Shown: positions 18,081-27,016, counted from the stretch's first letter. The stretch: 64,000 nucleotides of DNA from Lacrimispora amygdalina (GCF_900205965.1 NZ_OAOF01000002.1:124001-188000); one strand, 5' to 3'. Translations and numbers: made by a program. Notes: generated by a model not told the origin, from the sequence alone.

Positions 18081-19031
18081 CTAATTAAGCTGCCTCGATA
18101 TCTGATCCGACAGATTGTTGATCACATCGTGAATATTACCTGTCATGGTACAGCCGGCCGCTTTTTTATGTCCGCCCCCGCCGAAATAGACGGCAATTTT
18201 ACTTACATCAAGGTCTGTAGTGGAACGCAGACTCACCTTATATTCCCTGCATGCAGTCTCATACATGAAAATCGCACACTCCACACCTTCTGTAATTCTT
18301 AGCTGGTCAATGATTCCATCCATATCGCCGCTGCCGACTCCATAGAAATCCATGTCTTTTTTGCTGATGGCACTGAAAATGCATCTGCCGCCATGAAATG
18401 TGATGCTTTCTAGCAGGGCTCTACCTAAAATCTGGTTCTGTATATAGGTTTTCCTGTAAAAGCTGTCATCGATGATGCTTGAATAGTTAATTCCCTTTTC
18501 CATCATCTTTCCTGCAATTTCCATGGTTTTTGCAGAGGTACAGTCGTATTTGAATACACCGGTATCATGGATAATTCCGGTATAGATGCATTCAGCCACC
18601 GCTTTACTGATCTTATTCTCATCAAGAAGACCAAATAGTACCTCGCAGGTAGAGCTTGCCTCCCCTTTGACTACATTTTCCGTTCCATATCCGGTGTTGG
18701 TGATATGGTGATCTACACACAGACTTTTCTTCGCTGCGTTTAAGTATTTGACCGCCTCGCCAAAACGAAGCGTATCACTGCTGTCTAAGCAGATACAAAG
18801 ATCATAGCTCTGGTCTGTGCCAAAATCGCTGACAATGCGGTCAATATATTTTAAATATGCAAATTTAACGGAGGGCTTCTCTAAATAAACCACTGCGTCA
18901 ATCTCCGGACAATTTTCTTCCAGATAATTATAAACTGCCAGACAGGAACCTACACAGTCCCCATCCGGTCTCACATGGCCAAGAATTGCCACGTTCTTCA
19001 CATCTTTGAGAAATGCTTCAAGGAAACTCAT
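18081..19031 (-). CDS. nrnA: DHH/DHHA1 phosphoesterase, NrnA-like
   Basis: Predicted nanoRNase / pAp phosphatase that degrades short RNA oligomers. 316 residues. The N-terminal DHH domain carries GHVRPDGDCVGSC, CLDSSD and DHHITN metal ligands; the C-terminal DHHA1 domain ends with GGGGHKKAAGC. Start ATG has AAGGAGGTGCC upstream. Between rbfA and truB, a standard Firmicute position for nrnA. Activity could extend to cyclic-dinucleotide breakdown products; that is inference. Confidence 0.92.
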   Translation of the reverse strand: MSFLEAFLKDVKNVAILGHVRPDGDCVGSCLAVYNYLEENCPEIDAVVYLEKPSVKFAYLKYIDRIVSDFGTDQSYDLCICLDSSDTLRFGEAVKYLNAAKKSLCVDHHITNTGYGTENVVKGEASSTCEVLFGLLDENKISKAVAECIYTGIIHDTGVFKYDCTSAKTMEIAGKMMEKGINYSSIIDDSFYRKTYIQNQILGRALLESITFHGGRCIFSAISKKDMDFYGVGSGDMDGIIDQLRITEGVECAIFMYETACREYKVSLRSTTDLDVSKIAVYFGGGGHKKAAGCTMTGNIHDVINNLSDQISRQLN

Positions 19032-19043
19032 AATGGCACCTCC

Positions 19044-19406
19044 TTACTCTTTGATGTCTTTCGTAACCTCGTCAATGAGTCTGGACATATTCACTCCATA
19101 TTCAATGGACTGGTCCAGTATAAACTTAATTTCGGGTGTATTGCGAAGATTCACTCTCCGGGCAAGCTCCCGGCGGATATAGCCTTCTGCACTTTTCAGT
19201 CCTTCAATTGTTGCTTTTCCTGCTTCTTCATCGCCCAGAATACTGATATATGCCTTACAGAATTTTAAATCCGGAGTCACCTCAACTGCAACTACGGTTG
19301 TCATTGGGTGAATTCTGGGGTCCTTGATTTCCAGACGGATGATCTGGCTTAATTCTTTCTGCACTTCCATATTGATTCTGGTATTCTTTATACTGTTTTT
19401 ACGCAT
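19044..19406 (-). CDS. rbfA: Ribosome-binding factor A
   Basis: 120-residue KH-like protein that matures the 16S rRNA 5-prime end and 30S subunit. Starts MRKNSIKNTRINMEVQKELSQIIRLEIKDPRIH, the classic RbfA N-terminus. ATG 19406 is preferred over the start at 19439 because AAAGGAA precedes it. Downstream of infB across a terminator-like hairpin, 12 nt before nrnA. Confidence 0.95.
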   Translation of the reverse strand: MRKNSIKNTRINMEVQKELSQIIRLEIKDPRIHPMTTVVAVEVTPDLKFCKAYISILGDEEAGKATIEGLKSAEGYIRRELARRVNLRNTPEIKFILDQSIEYGVNMSRLIDEVTKDIKE

Positions 19407-19437
19407 CTTATTCCTTTCGCTGTCTGCCCGCATATTC

Positions 19438-19464
19438 AAAAAGACCAGCCCGGTAAAACGGGCT
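19438..19464 (-). terminator. Hairpin between infB and rbfA
   Basis: Minus strand AGCCCG, short loop, CGGGCT followed by GGTCTTTTT within the infB-rbfA gap. Terminator-like, yet rbfA and later genes have no evident promoter, so it probably lowers distal expression rather than ending the operon. Confidence 0.55.
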
Positions 19465-19493
19465 CATCTTTTGAACGTTCAGGGGAAGAGTTC

Positions 19494-22400
19494 CTAGCGC
19501 GGAACCTCCACCATGGCATATGCTTCAATCATGTCATCTTCCATAATATCATTAAATTTCTCAAATACAAGGCCGCACTCATATCCAGTTGCAACTTCTT
19601 TTACATCATCCTTAAATCTCTTTAGGGATGCAAGAGGTCCATCATAGATCTGCGCTCCCTGACGGGTGATGCGGACGCTACAGCCTCTCTGGAATTTACC
19701 GTCCATTACGTAGGAACCAGCGATGGTACCGACGCCGGATGCCTTAAAGGTCTGACGGACAACTGCGTGACCGATGATCTTCTCTTCAAAGACAGGATCT
19801 AACATACCCTTCATGGCAGATTCCACATCTTCGATGGCCTGATAAATTACCTTGTAAAGTCTTAAATCTACTTTTTCCCTGTCTGCAATTGATTTTGCCG
19901 TAACATCAGGTCTCACATTGAAACCGATGATAATAGCATTGGAAGCAGAAGCCAGGGCAACGTCGGATTCATTGATGGCACCAACTCCGCCATGAATCAC
20001 CTTAACCATTACTTCCTCATTGGACAGTTTCACAAGACTCTGTTTTACTGCTTCTACAGAACCCTGAACATCTGCTTTAATAATCAGAGGAAGCTCTTTT
20101 ACATTACCAGCTTTAATCTGGGTAAATAAGTCATCCAGTGAAAGCTTCGCTTTTGTATCTTCTAACAGACGGTTCTTTCCTTCAGAGATAAATGTTTCCG
20201 CAAAGTTTCTTGCTTCCTTCTCATTCTCTGTACCGATCAGAACATCACCTGCACCCGGAACATCGTTTAAGCCCAGGATCTCTACCGGAGTAGATGGACC
20301 TGCCTCTTTTACTCTCCGTCCCTTATCATCCATCATGGCACGGACTTTTCCGAAACAGGAGCCTGCAGTAACGGTGTCGCCTACATGAAGCGTACCCTTC
20401 TGCACCAGTACGGTGGCAACCGGTCCCTTGCCCTTATCAAGCTCTGCCTCAATGATGAGACCTCTTGCCCGGCGGTTTGGATTAGCTTTTAATTCTTTCA
20501 CTTCTGCAGTAAGAAGAATCATCTCCAGAAGTTCTTTAATTCCGTCTTTTGTATGTGCGGATACAGGAACACATACGGTACTTCCGCCCCAGTCTTCCGG
20601 AATCAGTTCGTACTCAGAAAGCTCCTGCTTAACACGGTCAAGGTTTGCACTCGGCTTATCAATCTTATTGATGGCAACAATGATCTCTACCTCTGCTGCC
20701 TTTGCATGGTTGATTGCCTCGATTGTCTGAGGCATTACACCGTCATCTGCCGCTACAACCAGAATGGCGATATCGGTAGACTGGGCTCCTCTCATACGCA
20801 TGGCTGTAAATGCTTCATGACCCGGTGTATCAAGGAATGTGATCTTCTGACCACTGACCTCCACCGTATAAGCACCGATATGCTGGGTAATACCGCCTGC
20901 CTCTCTGGAGGTGACATTGCTCTGCCGGATTGCATCAAGAAGAGAAGTTTTACCGTGGTCAACATGGCCCATAACGCAGACAACCGGCGGTCTGGAAACC
21001 ATATCTTTCTCATCTTCTTCCTCTTCCTTGAGAAGCTCTTCAATCACATCGATCTTAATTTCCTTCTCACAGAGAACTTCATATTCCATCGCGATCTCTT
21101 CTGCCTGAGCAAAGTCGATTTCTGTGTTGAGGGTAACAATCTTGCCCTTTAAAAACAGCTTCTTTACGATGGCGGAAGGCTGAAGTTTCATCTTTTCTGC
21201 CAGCTCTTTTATGGTTAGAATCTCAGGTACGATAATGGTCTTGATTTCCTCAACTTTAGGTTCTACATGAACCGGCGGCAGAATCGGGGCTTTTCCACCC
21301 TTTGCTGCTGTTCTTCCCTTGCTGACGTCATCTTTGTCTCTCTTATCAAACCGGCCATTTTTATAGTTATTCTTCGTAGCTCTGTTACTGGTAGGCTTTG
21401 CCTGAATCGGAGTATCAAAACTTTTAGGTGCTCCGTCTCTGCTGGTACGTGCTCCCTGGGGTCTTCCACTGCGGTAATCACTATCTTTGTCATTCTGATA
21501 ACCACCCTGCGGTCTTCCATACCCCTGACCCTGTGGTCTGTTTCCCTGGTAACCTCCCTGGCCCTGCGGTCTGTTTCCCTGGTAGCCGCCCTGACCCTGC
21601 GGTCTGTTTCCCTGGTAGCCGCCCTGGCCCTGCGGTCTGTTTCCCTGGTAGCCACCCTGACCCTGCGGTCTGTTTCCCTGGTAGCCGCCCTGGCCCTGCG
21701 GTCTGTTTCCCTGGTAACCTCCCTGGCCCTGCGGTCTGTTTCCCTGATAGCCGCCCTGACCCTGCGGTCTGTTTCCCTGGTAACCGCCCTGACCCTGTGG
21801 TCTTCCGTCGCGGTTTCCCTGATAGCCGCCCTGGCCCTGCGGTCTGTTTCCCTGGTAGCCGCCCTGACCCTGTGGTCTTCCGTCACGGTTTCCCTGGTAA
21901 CCTCCCTGACCCTGTGGTCTTCCATCACGATTTCCCTGATAGCCGCCCTGCGGTCTGTTTCCCTGATAACCTCCCTGACCCTGCGGTCTTCCGTCACGGT
22001 TTCCCTGGTAGCCGCCCTGGCCCTGTGGTCTGTTTCCCTGGTAGCCACCCTGACCCTGTGGTCTTCCGTCTCGGTTTCCCTGGTAGCCGCCCTGGCCCTG
22101 TGGTCTGTTTCCCTGGTAGCCACCCTGACCCTGCGGTCTGTTTCCCTGGTAGCCACCCTGGCCCTGCGGTCTGTCTTCCCGGCTTCCAGTACTATGATCT
22201 CTTGAAGATCCGTCAGAGTTCTGCTGCGGTCTTGAGGATCCCTGACCCTGCGGTTTCATCTGTGCATTCTGTGGTCTGAATACAGCCGCTATTTTTTTCT
22301 TTGGTGCTTCTGAATCATCACTGTCCGCTGCTTCAGAACGTGCAGGTGAGGTTCCCCTGCTGCCCCCTACTTCCTTTTTCACAATTGCTGCCTGTTCATC

Positions 22401-22508
22401 GGTGATGTTTGAAGAACTCTTTAAATTTATGTTATGTTTTTCCAATATATCCAGTATCTCCTTACTCGTGTCTTTTCCCAGTTCTTTTGCCAGATCATAT
22501 ACTCTCAT
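19494..22508 (-). CDS. infB: Translation initiation factor IF-2 with an expanded Gly/Gln/Arg repeat region
   Basis: GTPase that brings initiator tRNA to the 30S subunit. 1004 residues from ATG 22508 ([26 protein letters not shown]), where GGAGGAAAGC is the ribosome site; the longer reading to 22586 overlaps ylxQ. The N-terminal helical domain ends near residue 90. About residues 120-340 hold roughly 18 near-perfect copies of [11 protein letters not shown], often spaced by RDG. A second IF2N-like domain follows (about 430-480), then the G domain with GHVDHGKTS (about residue 515), DTPGHEAFT and NKIDKP, then domains II-IV to ...MVEVPR. The catalytic core is intact; only the linker is unusual. 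Confidence 0.97.
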   Translation of the reverse strand: MRVYDLAKELGKDTSKEILDILEKHNINLKSSSNITDEQAAIVKKEVGGSRGTSPARSEAADSDDSEAPKKKIAAVFRPQNAQMKPQGQGSSRPQQNSDGSSRDHSTGSREDRPQGQGGYQGNRPQGQGGYQGNRPQGQGGYQGNRDGRPQGQGGYQGNRPQGQGGYQGNRDGRPQGQGGYQGNRPQGGYQGNRDGRPQGQGGYQGNRDGRPQGQGGYQGNRPQGQGGYQGNRDGRPQGQGGYQGNRPQGQGGYQGNRPQGQGGYQGNRPQGQGGYQGNRPQGQGGYQGNRPQGQGGYQGNRPQGQGGYQGNRPQGQGGYQGNRPQGQGYGRPQGGYQNDKDSDYRSGRPQGARTSRDGAPKSFDTPIQAKPTSNRATKNNYKNGRFDKRDKDDVSKGRTAAKGGKAPILPPVHVEPKVEEIKTIIVPEILTIKELAEKMKLQPSAIVKKLFLKGKIVTLNTEIDFAQAEEIAMEYEVLCEKEIKIDVIEELLKEEEEDEKDMVSRPPVVCVMGHVDHGKTSLLDAIRQSNVTSREAGGITQHIGAYTVEVSGQKITFLDTPGHEAFTAMRMRGAQSTDIAILVVAADDGVMPQTIEAINHAKAAEVEIIVAINKIDKPSANLDRVKQELSEYELIPEDWGGSTVCVPVSAHTKDGIKELLEMILLTAEVKELKANPNRRARGLIIEAELDKGKGPVATVLVQKGTLHVGDTVTAGSCFGKVRAMMDDKGRRVKEAGPSTPVEILGLNDVPGAGDVLIGTENEKEARNFAETFISEGKNRLLEDTKAKLSLDDLFTQIKAGNVKELPLIIKADVQGSVEAVKQSLVKLSNEEVMVKVIHGGVGAINESDVALASASNAIIIGFNVRPDVTAKSIADREKVDLRLYKVIYQAIEDVESAMKGMLDPVFEEKIIGHAVVRQTFKASGVGTIAGSYVMDGKFQRGCSVRITRQGAQIYDGPLASLKRFKDDVKEVATGYECGLVFEKFNDIMEDDMIEAYAMVEVPR
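21515..22175 (-). repeat. Tandem 33/42-bp coding repeat inside infB
   Basis: About 18 tandem units encoding [11 protein letters not shown] (33 bp), some with an extra RDG (42 bp) and one shortened unit (RPQGGYQGN). Third-codon-position differences between units (ggtagcc/ggtaacc, cctgc/cctgt) show these are not an assembly stutter of one unit. The repeat leaves all three reverse frames open, which creates long but spurious reading frames. Confidence 0.95.
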
Positions 22509-22893
22509 GCTTTCCTCCATTCTGTGCACATTCTGCAGCACATACCGGTAGATGTGAAGGATCATTCTCACACTGACTACCTGCATTTGTATTCATTAGT
22601 TTCTCGATTGCCTTTGCAAACCCATGATCCACAACAGCAAGAGACGCCCTCATCTCCTTACCCATAGCGTGACCCAGTTCTTCTTTTGCCGCAAAGAAGT
22701 ACATCGGTACCTTATAGTAAGTACACATATTGGTAAACATCTTTCTTGTATTGTCTGAGGCTTCCTCAGAAACGATCACTAACGATGCTTTTCCTGCCTT
22801 AACGGATTTCTCAGTCATGAACTCTCCGCTCGAGATCTTCCCGGCTTTCGTCGCCAGGCCGATCAGATTCAGGATTTTCTGTCTGTTATCCAA
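22495..22893 (-). CDS. ylxQ: L7Ae/L30e-family RNA-binding protein YlxQ
   Basis: 132-residue L7Ae-like K-turn RNA-binding protein. Starts at TTG ([25 protein letters not shown]) with GGAGATGGAGCAG upstream. The family core includes [34 protein letters not shown]. Lies between ylxR and infB, as in most Firmicutes, overlapping ylxR by 8 nt and the infB start by 14 nt. The C-terminus past about residue 105 is Cys/His-containing and unusual but short. Cellular RNA target unknown. Confidence 0.9.
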   Translation of the reverse strand: MDNRQKILNLIGLATKAGKISSGEFMTEKSVKAGKASLVIVSEEASDNTRKMFTNMCTYYKVPMYFFAAKEELGHAMGKEMRASLAVVDHGFAKAIEKLMNTNAGSQCENDPSHLPVCAAECAQNGGKHESI

Positions 22894-23155
22894 ACTGCTC
22901 CATCTCCCTTTCCAACGCTTCGTAAACTTCTTTTGGAATCGGCATTTTAAACGAACGCTCCAGCCCCTTGCTCTTTACTGCTTTTTTAAAGCATTCCATA
23001 GATGGGCATAAATATGCTCCCCGTCCATTCTTTCGTCCGGTTCCGTCAAGAACAAAACTGTCTTCTGAAGTTTTTAAAACACGTATCATCTCTTTTTTAT
23101 TTTTCATCTCACCGCAACCGATACACTGTCTTTGCGGTACCTTTTTTGTGCTCAC
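22886..23155 (-). CDS. ylxR: YlxR/DUF448 nucleic-acid-binding protein
   Basis: 89-residue basic protein of the YlxR family: N-terminal KVPQRQCIGCGEMKNKKEMIRV and central GRGAYLCPSMECFKKAVKSKGLERSFK are diagnostic. The start is GTG (GTGAGCACA) with GGAGAC before it. Between nusA and ylxQ, the standard position. The family has been linked to RNase P RNA binding or transcription regulation; its role here is not established. Confidence 0.93.
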   Translation of the reverse strand: MSTKKVPQRQCIGCGEMKNKKEMIRVLKTSEDSFVLDGTGRKNGRGAYLCPSMECFKKAVKSKGLERSFKMPIPKEVYEALEREMEQFG

Positions 23156-23176
23156 GTCTCCATCACATCCTAATCA

Positions 23177-24334
23177 TTATTCCTGAAAGCTGCCTTCGGT
23201 CTCTTCCGGCTGATATTCGTTTTGATACTCTTCCTCGTAAGCTTCGCTGGTGTTAGCACTGTCCTGATATTCAAGGCCAAGCTCTTCAAATAGCCCCAGC
23301 TCTCTTGCCTGTGTTTCACTCTTGATATCAATCTTATATCCGGTAAGCCGTGCTGCAAGTCTTGCATTCTGGCCTTCCTTGCCGATTGCCAGTGACAGCT
23401 GGTAATCCGGTACGATCACCTGTGCCTCTTTGGATTCCTCATCAGCCACAACGCAGATGACCTTTGCAGGACTAAGTGCATTCTCAATTAAGTACGCCGG
23501 GTTATCATCCCAGTTGATAATATCAATTTTCTCTCCCCTCAGCTCATTCACGATGGAATTCACTCTTGCTCCGTTTAATCCAACGCATGCGCCTACCGGA
23601 TCAACATTGGAATCGTTGGATTTAACGGCGATCTTGGTTCTGGAGCCGGCTTCTCTTGCGATTGCCTTAATCTCCACCGTACCGTCTTTGACTTCTGTAA
23701 CCTCAGACTCAAACAGGCGTTTCACCAGGTCCGGGTGTGTCCTGGACACGGAAATTCTCGGTCCCTTGGGAGTATCCTTTACTTCCAGCACAAAAACCTT
23801 GATTCGTTCCGTTGCCTTGAATACTTCCCCCTTCACCATCTCTGTTTCATTTAAAATGGCGTCTACCTTGCCTAAATTGATGCTGACGTTTCTTCCCAGA
23901 TATCTCTGCACAATTCCGGTAACAACTTCCCGTTCCTGGCAGTACCAGTCGTTATACAGTGATTTTCTGCCTTCCTCACGGATCTTCTGCAGAATCACGT
24001 TTTTCGCATTCTGTGTGGCAATTCTTCCGAACTTTTTCGAGTCTATAGGACAATGAATCACATCTCCGATATCGTATTTGGGATCTGTCATCTTCGCTTC
24101 TGCCAGGCTGATCTGCAACAGAGGATCTTCAACTGTCTCCACCACTTCTTTTTCTGCGATAACGTTAAAATCACAGGTATCACGGTTGATGCTGACTTTA
24201 ATATTATCCGCTTTTCCAAAGTGGTTTTTGCACGCCGTAAGGAGAGAATTCTCAATGGCTTCCAACAGAGTCTCCTTGCTGATACTGTTCTCCTTTTCCA
24301 GAATATTCAGTGCTTCTAACAGTTCCTTATTCAT
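23177..24334 (-). CDS. nusA: Transcription termination/antitermination factor NusA
   Basis: 385-residue RNA polymerase-associated factor that modulates pausing, termination and antitermination. N-terminal RNAP-binding domain (MNKELLEALNILEKENSISKE), S1 domain about residues 130-200, and two KH domains (GACVGLNGARVNSIVNELRGEKIDII and LAIGKEGQNARLAARLTGYKIDI). The C-terminal tail is acidic (about 345-385) and lacks the extra repeats seen in proteobacteria. ATG preceded by TAGGAGGATAAAAAA. Confidence 0.97.
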   Translation of the reverse strand: MNKELLEALNILEKENSISKETLLEAIENSLLTACKNHFGKADNIKVSINRDTCDFNVIAEKEVVETVEDPLLQISLAEAKMTDPKYDIGDVIHCPIDSKKFGRIATQNAKNVILQKIREEGRKSLYNDWYCQEREVVTGIVQRYLGRNVSINLGKVDAILNETEMVKGEVFKATERIKVFVLEVKDTPKGPRISVSRTHPDLVKRLFESEVTEVKDGTVEIKAIAREAGSRTKIAVKSNDSNVDPVGACVGLNGARVNSIVNELRGEKIDIINWDDNPAYLIENALSPAKVICVVADEESKEAQVIVPDYQLSLAIGKEGQNARLAARLTGYKIDIKSETQARELGLFEELGLEYQDSANTSEAYEEEYQNEYQPEETEGSFQE

Positions 24335-24363
24335 TTTTTTATCCTCCTAATATCTCTTACTGT

Positions 24364-24831
24364 TTAGAAATCAAATGCCAGCCGGATGAGTGCGATCTCC
24401 GGTCGGTTGAGCGTAAGCTCTGTTCCATCTTCCTGGGCAATGGTCACAGTGTCCTTGTCATAGGATATCAGCGTTCCAGTGAAGTCCTTTTGTTTGTTCA
24501 AAGGCTTATACAGCTTAATGTCCACATCTTTACCAATGCTTCTATCATAGTCCTTATCTTTTTTTAAGGGTCTGCCAAGTCCCGGGGAACTGACCTCCAG
24601 AATATAGCTGTCTGCAATAAAATCCTTTTCATCCAGCCAGTCTCCCAGCTTCCTGCTTATGATTTCACAGTCGTCAACTGTAATTCCGCCTTCTTTATCA
24701 ATATAAGCCCGTAAATACCAGTTTCCTGCTTCTTTTACATATTCCACGTCAACCAGTTCAAAATCGTTCTCTTTCATAAGGGGCATTAAAAAGCTTTCTG
24801 TTTTTGCCTCATACTCTTCTCTTTTAGCCAT
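24364..24831 (-). CDS. rimP: Ribosome maturation factor RimP
   Basis: 155-residue 30S assembly factor, first gene of the nusA-infB operon. ATG 24831 (MAKREEYEAKTESFLMPL) has AGGTGGGAAG upstream; a start at 24894 would lie in the leader hairpin. Family motifs: FELVDVEYVKEAGNWYLRAYID and YILEVSSPGLGRPLKKDKDY. Confidence 0.96.
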   Translation of the reverse strand: MAKREEYEAKTESFLMPLMKENDFELVDVEYVKEAGNWYLRAYIDKEGGITVDDCEIISRKLGDWLDEKDFIADSYILEVSSPGLGRPLKKDKDYDRSIGKDVDIKLYKPLNKQKDFTGTLISYDKDTVTIAQEDGTELTLNRPEIALIRLAFDF

Positions 24832-24860
24832 TTTCTTCCCACCTTTCCAAACAAAATTGA

Positions 24861-24884
24861 AAGAGTGGACTTGCGCCCACTCTC
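24861..24884 (-). promoter_or_regulatory. Leader hairpin upstream of rimP
   Basis: Minus strand AGAGTGGGCGCAAGTCCACTCT followed by TTCAATTTTG lies between the operon promoter and the rimP start. It resembles an attenuator: a stable stem then a T-rich stretch. Because the operon encodes NusA, autoregulation by attenuation is a reasonable inference, not shown. Confidence 0.6.
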
Positions 24885-24914
24885 TATCCGTCAAACATGC
24901 TTGTTATCTTGAAT

Positions 24915-24943
24915 AGTATAACACCCTTTTCCTGGTATTGCAA
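24915..24943 (-). promoter_or_regulatory. Promoter of the rimP-nusA-infB operon
   Basis: Minus strand -35 TTGCAA (24938-24943), 17-bp spacer, -10 TATACT (24915-24920), giving a leader of about 75 nt before rimP that contains the 24861-24884 hairpin. Confidence 0.75.
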
Positions 24944-25026
24944 GAGTTTTTCTCATTTTTTCTGATTTTTCCAACTATTATTTGAATTTCTGAAATTGTT
25001 TCCCTACTGGTGAGGACAAAGTTTTC

Positions 25027-25055
25027 TTCACACTCCCTTTTATTGTACATATTAT
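25027..25055 (+). promoter_or_regulatory. Promoter of the SsuB/SsuC-like ABC genes
   Basis: -35 TTCACA (25027-25032), 17-bp spacer, -10 TATTAT (25050-25055), followed by a short inverted repeat CAGA-N6-TCTG (25066-25079) and AAGGAGGA before the ATG at 25097. No riboswitch-like fold is seen in the short leader. Confidence 0.55.
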
Positions 25056-25096
25056 AACACTATATCAGAGTTAATTCTGTCAAATAAGGAGGACCC

Positions 25097-25864
25097 ATGA
25101 AACCAAAACTGGAAGTTTCCGGGCTCAGTTACTCCTATCATTCCCTTGAGGGTGAGACACTGGCCCTTTCCAATATATCTTTTACTGCTGAAAACGGGGA
25201 ATTCCTTGCTGTAGTCGGTCCCTCCGGCTGTGGGAAATCAACCCTGTTATCACTTTTATGCGGACTGCTGATTCCCGATGAGGGAAAGATCTTAATAGAT
25301 GGTGTTCCTAAAGACGAATCGGAGGTTAATATCGGTTACATGCTGCAGCGTGACCATCTCTTTGAATGGCGCACAATTATGGGAAACGCAGAACTTGGAC
25401 TGGAAATCCAGAATAAAAAAAACAGCTGCTCCAGAGAAAAGCTGCATCACATGCTTCATACTTACGGTCTTGGCAGTTTCGAAAATGCAAGACCGTCTGA
25501 ACTGTCCGGCGGTATGCGCCAGCGTGCTGCACTGGTCCGCACACTGGCACTGGAGCCGGACCTTCTTTTATTAGATGAACCATTTTCCGCATTGGACTAT
25601 CAGACCAGGCTGTCTGTCTGTGACGATATCAGCACCATTATAAAAAGCACTCGTAAAACTGCTATTTTAATTACTCATGACTTATCAGAGGCGATCAGTG
25701 TTGCCGACCGGGTAATAGTTCTGACGAAAAGGCCTGGCAGAATTAAGGCAATTGTTCCCACCTCATTCGGCGGTGAGAACATACGGCCTCTGGACCGCAG
25801 AAATATGCCGGAGTTTTCCGTATATTTTAATCAGGTATGGAAGGAGCTGCAGAATCATGATTGA
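25097..25864 (+). CDS. ABC ATP-binding protein, nitrate/sulfonate/taurine-type
   Basis: 255-residue ATPase of the SsuB/TauB/ThiZ class. Walker A GPSGCGKSTLLSLL, Q-loop region MLQRDHLFEWRTIMGN, signature LSGGMRQRAALVRTL, Walker B LLLDEPFSALDYQTR and the switch histidine in LITHDLSEA. It pairs with the overlapping permease (8-nt overlap). The substrate cannot be read from the sequence; the class imports sulfonates, nitrate, thiamin precursors and similar compounds. Confidence 0.93.
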   Translation: MKPKLEVSGLSYSYHSLEGETLALSNISFTAENGEFLAVVGPSGCGKSTLLSLLCGLLIPDEGKILIDGVPKDESEVNIGYMLQRDHLFEWRTIMGNAELGLEIQNKKNSCSREKLHHMLHTYGLGSFENARPSELSGGMRQRAALVRTLALEPDLLLLDEPFSALDYQTRLSVCDDISTIIKSTRKTAILITHDLSEAISVADRVIVLTKRPGRIKAIVPTSFGGENIRPLDRRNMPEFSVYFNQVWKELQNHD

Positions 25865-26654
25865 GACACATCCTACCCTGGCCCAGCAGGCATTTATTGA
25901 GAAAGAAAAAATACACCGCAGAAACGTCAGAGTCTGGCGCTTTATGCTGCTGGTCCTTCTGCTCTCCGTCTGGGAATTATGTGCCAGACTTGGCATTATC
26001 AATGACTTTATTTTCAGCTCCCCATCAAGAGTTACCATCTGCTTTCTTGATATGGTAAAGGATAAAAGTATCTTTATGCACATAGGAGTCACCGTCATGG
26101 AAACACTGGTCAGCTTCGTACTGGTAGTCCTGTGCGGTTTCCTGATTGCAGTTCTTCTCTGGTCAAGCCGGAGCATATCCGAGGTTTTGGAGCCGTATCT
26201 GGTGATGTTAAACAGCCTTCCCAAATCTGCTCTTGCCCCCATTTTAATCGTATGGCTGGGGAATAACGTTAAGACAATTATTGTAGCTTCCATCTCTGTC
26301 GCTGTGTTTGGCTGCATCATGACTCTCCATACCGGATTTTCACAGACTGATCCTGATAAGATCAAGCTGATTTATTCACTGGGCGGAACGAAAAAAGATG
26401 TGCTGTTAAAAGTACTGCTCCCGGGGTCCGTCCCCCTTATTATCAGTAATATGAAGGTGAATATCGGGCTTTGTCTGGTAGGGGTGATTATCGGAGAATT
26501 CCTGGCAGCGAATAAAGGACTGGGATATTTAATTATTTACGGCAGCCAGGTGTTTAAGATGGATCTGGTTGTGATGAGTATTGTGATTCTTTGTATTGTT
26601 TCTGCTATTTTGTATCAGGGGATTTCGTTGCTGGAGAAAAAGATTCGTTTCTAA
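25857..26654 (+). CDS. ABC permease, nitrate/sulfonate/taurine-type
   Basis: 266-residue inner-membrane permease of the SsuC/TauC class. ATG 25857 (MIETHPTLAQQAFIEKEKIHRR) is used, with AAGGAGCTG upstream; the reading back to 25752 overlaps the ATPase gene and lacks a ribosome site. Membrane segments begin with FMLLVLLLSVWELCARL. The coupling loop YSLGGTKKDVLLKVLLPGSVPLII is the EAA motif. No substrate-binding protein gene follows or precedes, which is unusual for this class. Confidence 0.93.
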   Translation: MIETHPTLAQQAFIEKEKIHRRNVRVWRFMLLVLLLSVWELCARLGIINDFIFSSPSRVTICFLDMVKDKSIFMHIGVTVMETLVSFVLVVLCGFLIAVLLWSSRSISEVLEPYLVMLNSLPKSALAPILIVWLGNNVKTIIVASISVAVFGCIMTLHTGFSQTDPDKIKLIYSLGGTKKDVLLKVLLPGSVPLIISNMKVNIGLCLVGVIIGEFLAANKGLGYLIIYGSQVFKMDLVVMSIVILCIVSAILYQGISLLEKKIRF

Positions 26655-26672
26655 ATTTATAACGTTATGAAA

Positions 26673-26718
26673 AAGGAGTTTTTACCAATTGGCGGATTCT
26701 ATTTGGTAAAAACTCCTT
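26673..26718. terminator. Long perfect inverted repeat after the ABC permease
   Basis: AAGGAGTTTTTACCAA (26673-26688) and its exact complement (26703-26718) give a 16-bp stem. On the minus strand it ends in CCTTTTTC, so it can terminate transcripts coming from the pirin side; on the plus strand it lies just after the permease stop. Confidence 0.8.
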
Positions 26719-26780
26719 AAATTATTGTCTGAATCCGGAATACCTGATTTCCAGTTCCCTGCAGCACTGCATAATTTATA

Positions 26781-26893
26781 TTTACGGGGTATAGATGACT
26801 TCTTTCTTATTCTTATACCTCATGTATCCAATTTTCCGACCTTTTCTAATCCTATTGAGGACATAGCAGCCGTTACGTCCTTATTCATGCCCC
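26781..26893. repeat. Structured intergenic repeat, copy 1
   Basis: 113-bp unit beginning TTTACGGGGTATAGATG and ending TTCATGCCCC. It contains two potential hairpins with GGGGYATA-type arms (26787-26822 and 26857-26893). It aligns nearly gap-free, by eye about two-thirds identical, with copy 2 (26905-27016). Read on the minus strand it holds a short open frame with KDVTAAMSSIGLEKVG and another with KKEVIYTP, peptides I associate from memory with small annotated ORFs in Lachnospiraceae intergenic repeats. Confidence 0.8.
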
Positions 26894-26904
26894 GCCATTT
26901 TGAA

Positions 26905-27016
26905 TTTGCGGGGCATAGATGTAATCTTTCTTCTAGGTATGCCCCTTTTCTTCAATTTTATGATCCCCTCTATACTATTTGGGGCATAGCAGCCGATACG
27001 TCTTTGCCTATGCCCC
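26905..27016. repeat. Structured intergenic repeat, copy 2
   Basis: 112-bp unit beginning TTTGCGGGGCATAGATG and ending CTATGCCCC. Hairpins: GGGGCATA/TATGCCCC (26910-26945) and GGGGCATAG/CTATGCCCC (26981-27016). An alternative stem ATGCCCCGC/GCGGGGCAT (26887-26916) joins the end of copy 1 to the start of copy 2. Minus-strand reading gives KDVSAAMPQIV and KKDYIYAP, parallel to the peptides in copy 1. Lies in the 3-prime region of the pirin transcript; no gene of normal length fits. Confidence 0.8.

Noticed and set aside
21515..22175. Regular repeat spacing suggestive of a CRISPR array
   Set aside because: Units are contiguous 33/42-bp coding repeats in frame with IF-2; there are no unique spacers and no cas genes.
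21263..22279. Three long reading frames (283-312 residues on plus, 297 on minus) across the infB repeat
   Set aside because: They are out-of-frame readings of the [11 protein letters not shown] repeat, which has no stops in several frames. They have no ribosome sites, and IF-2 occupies the region.
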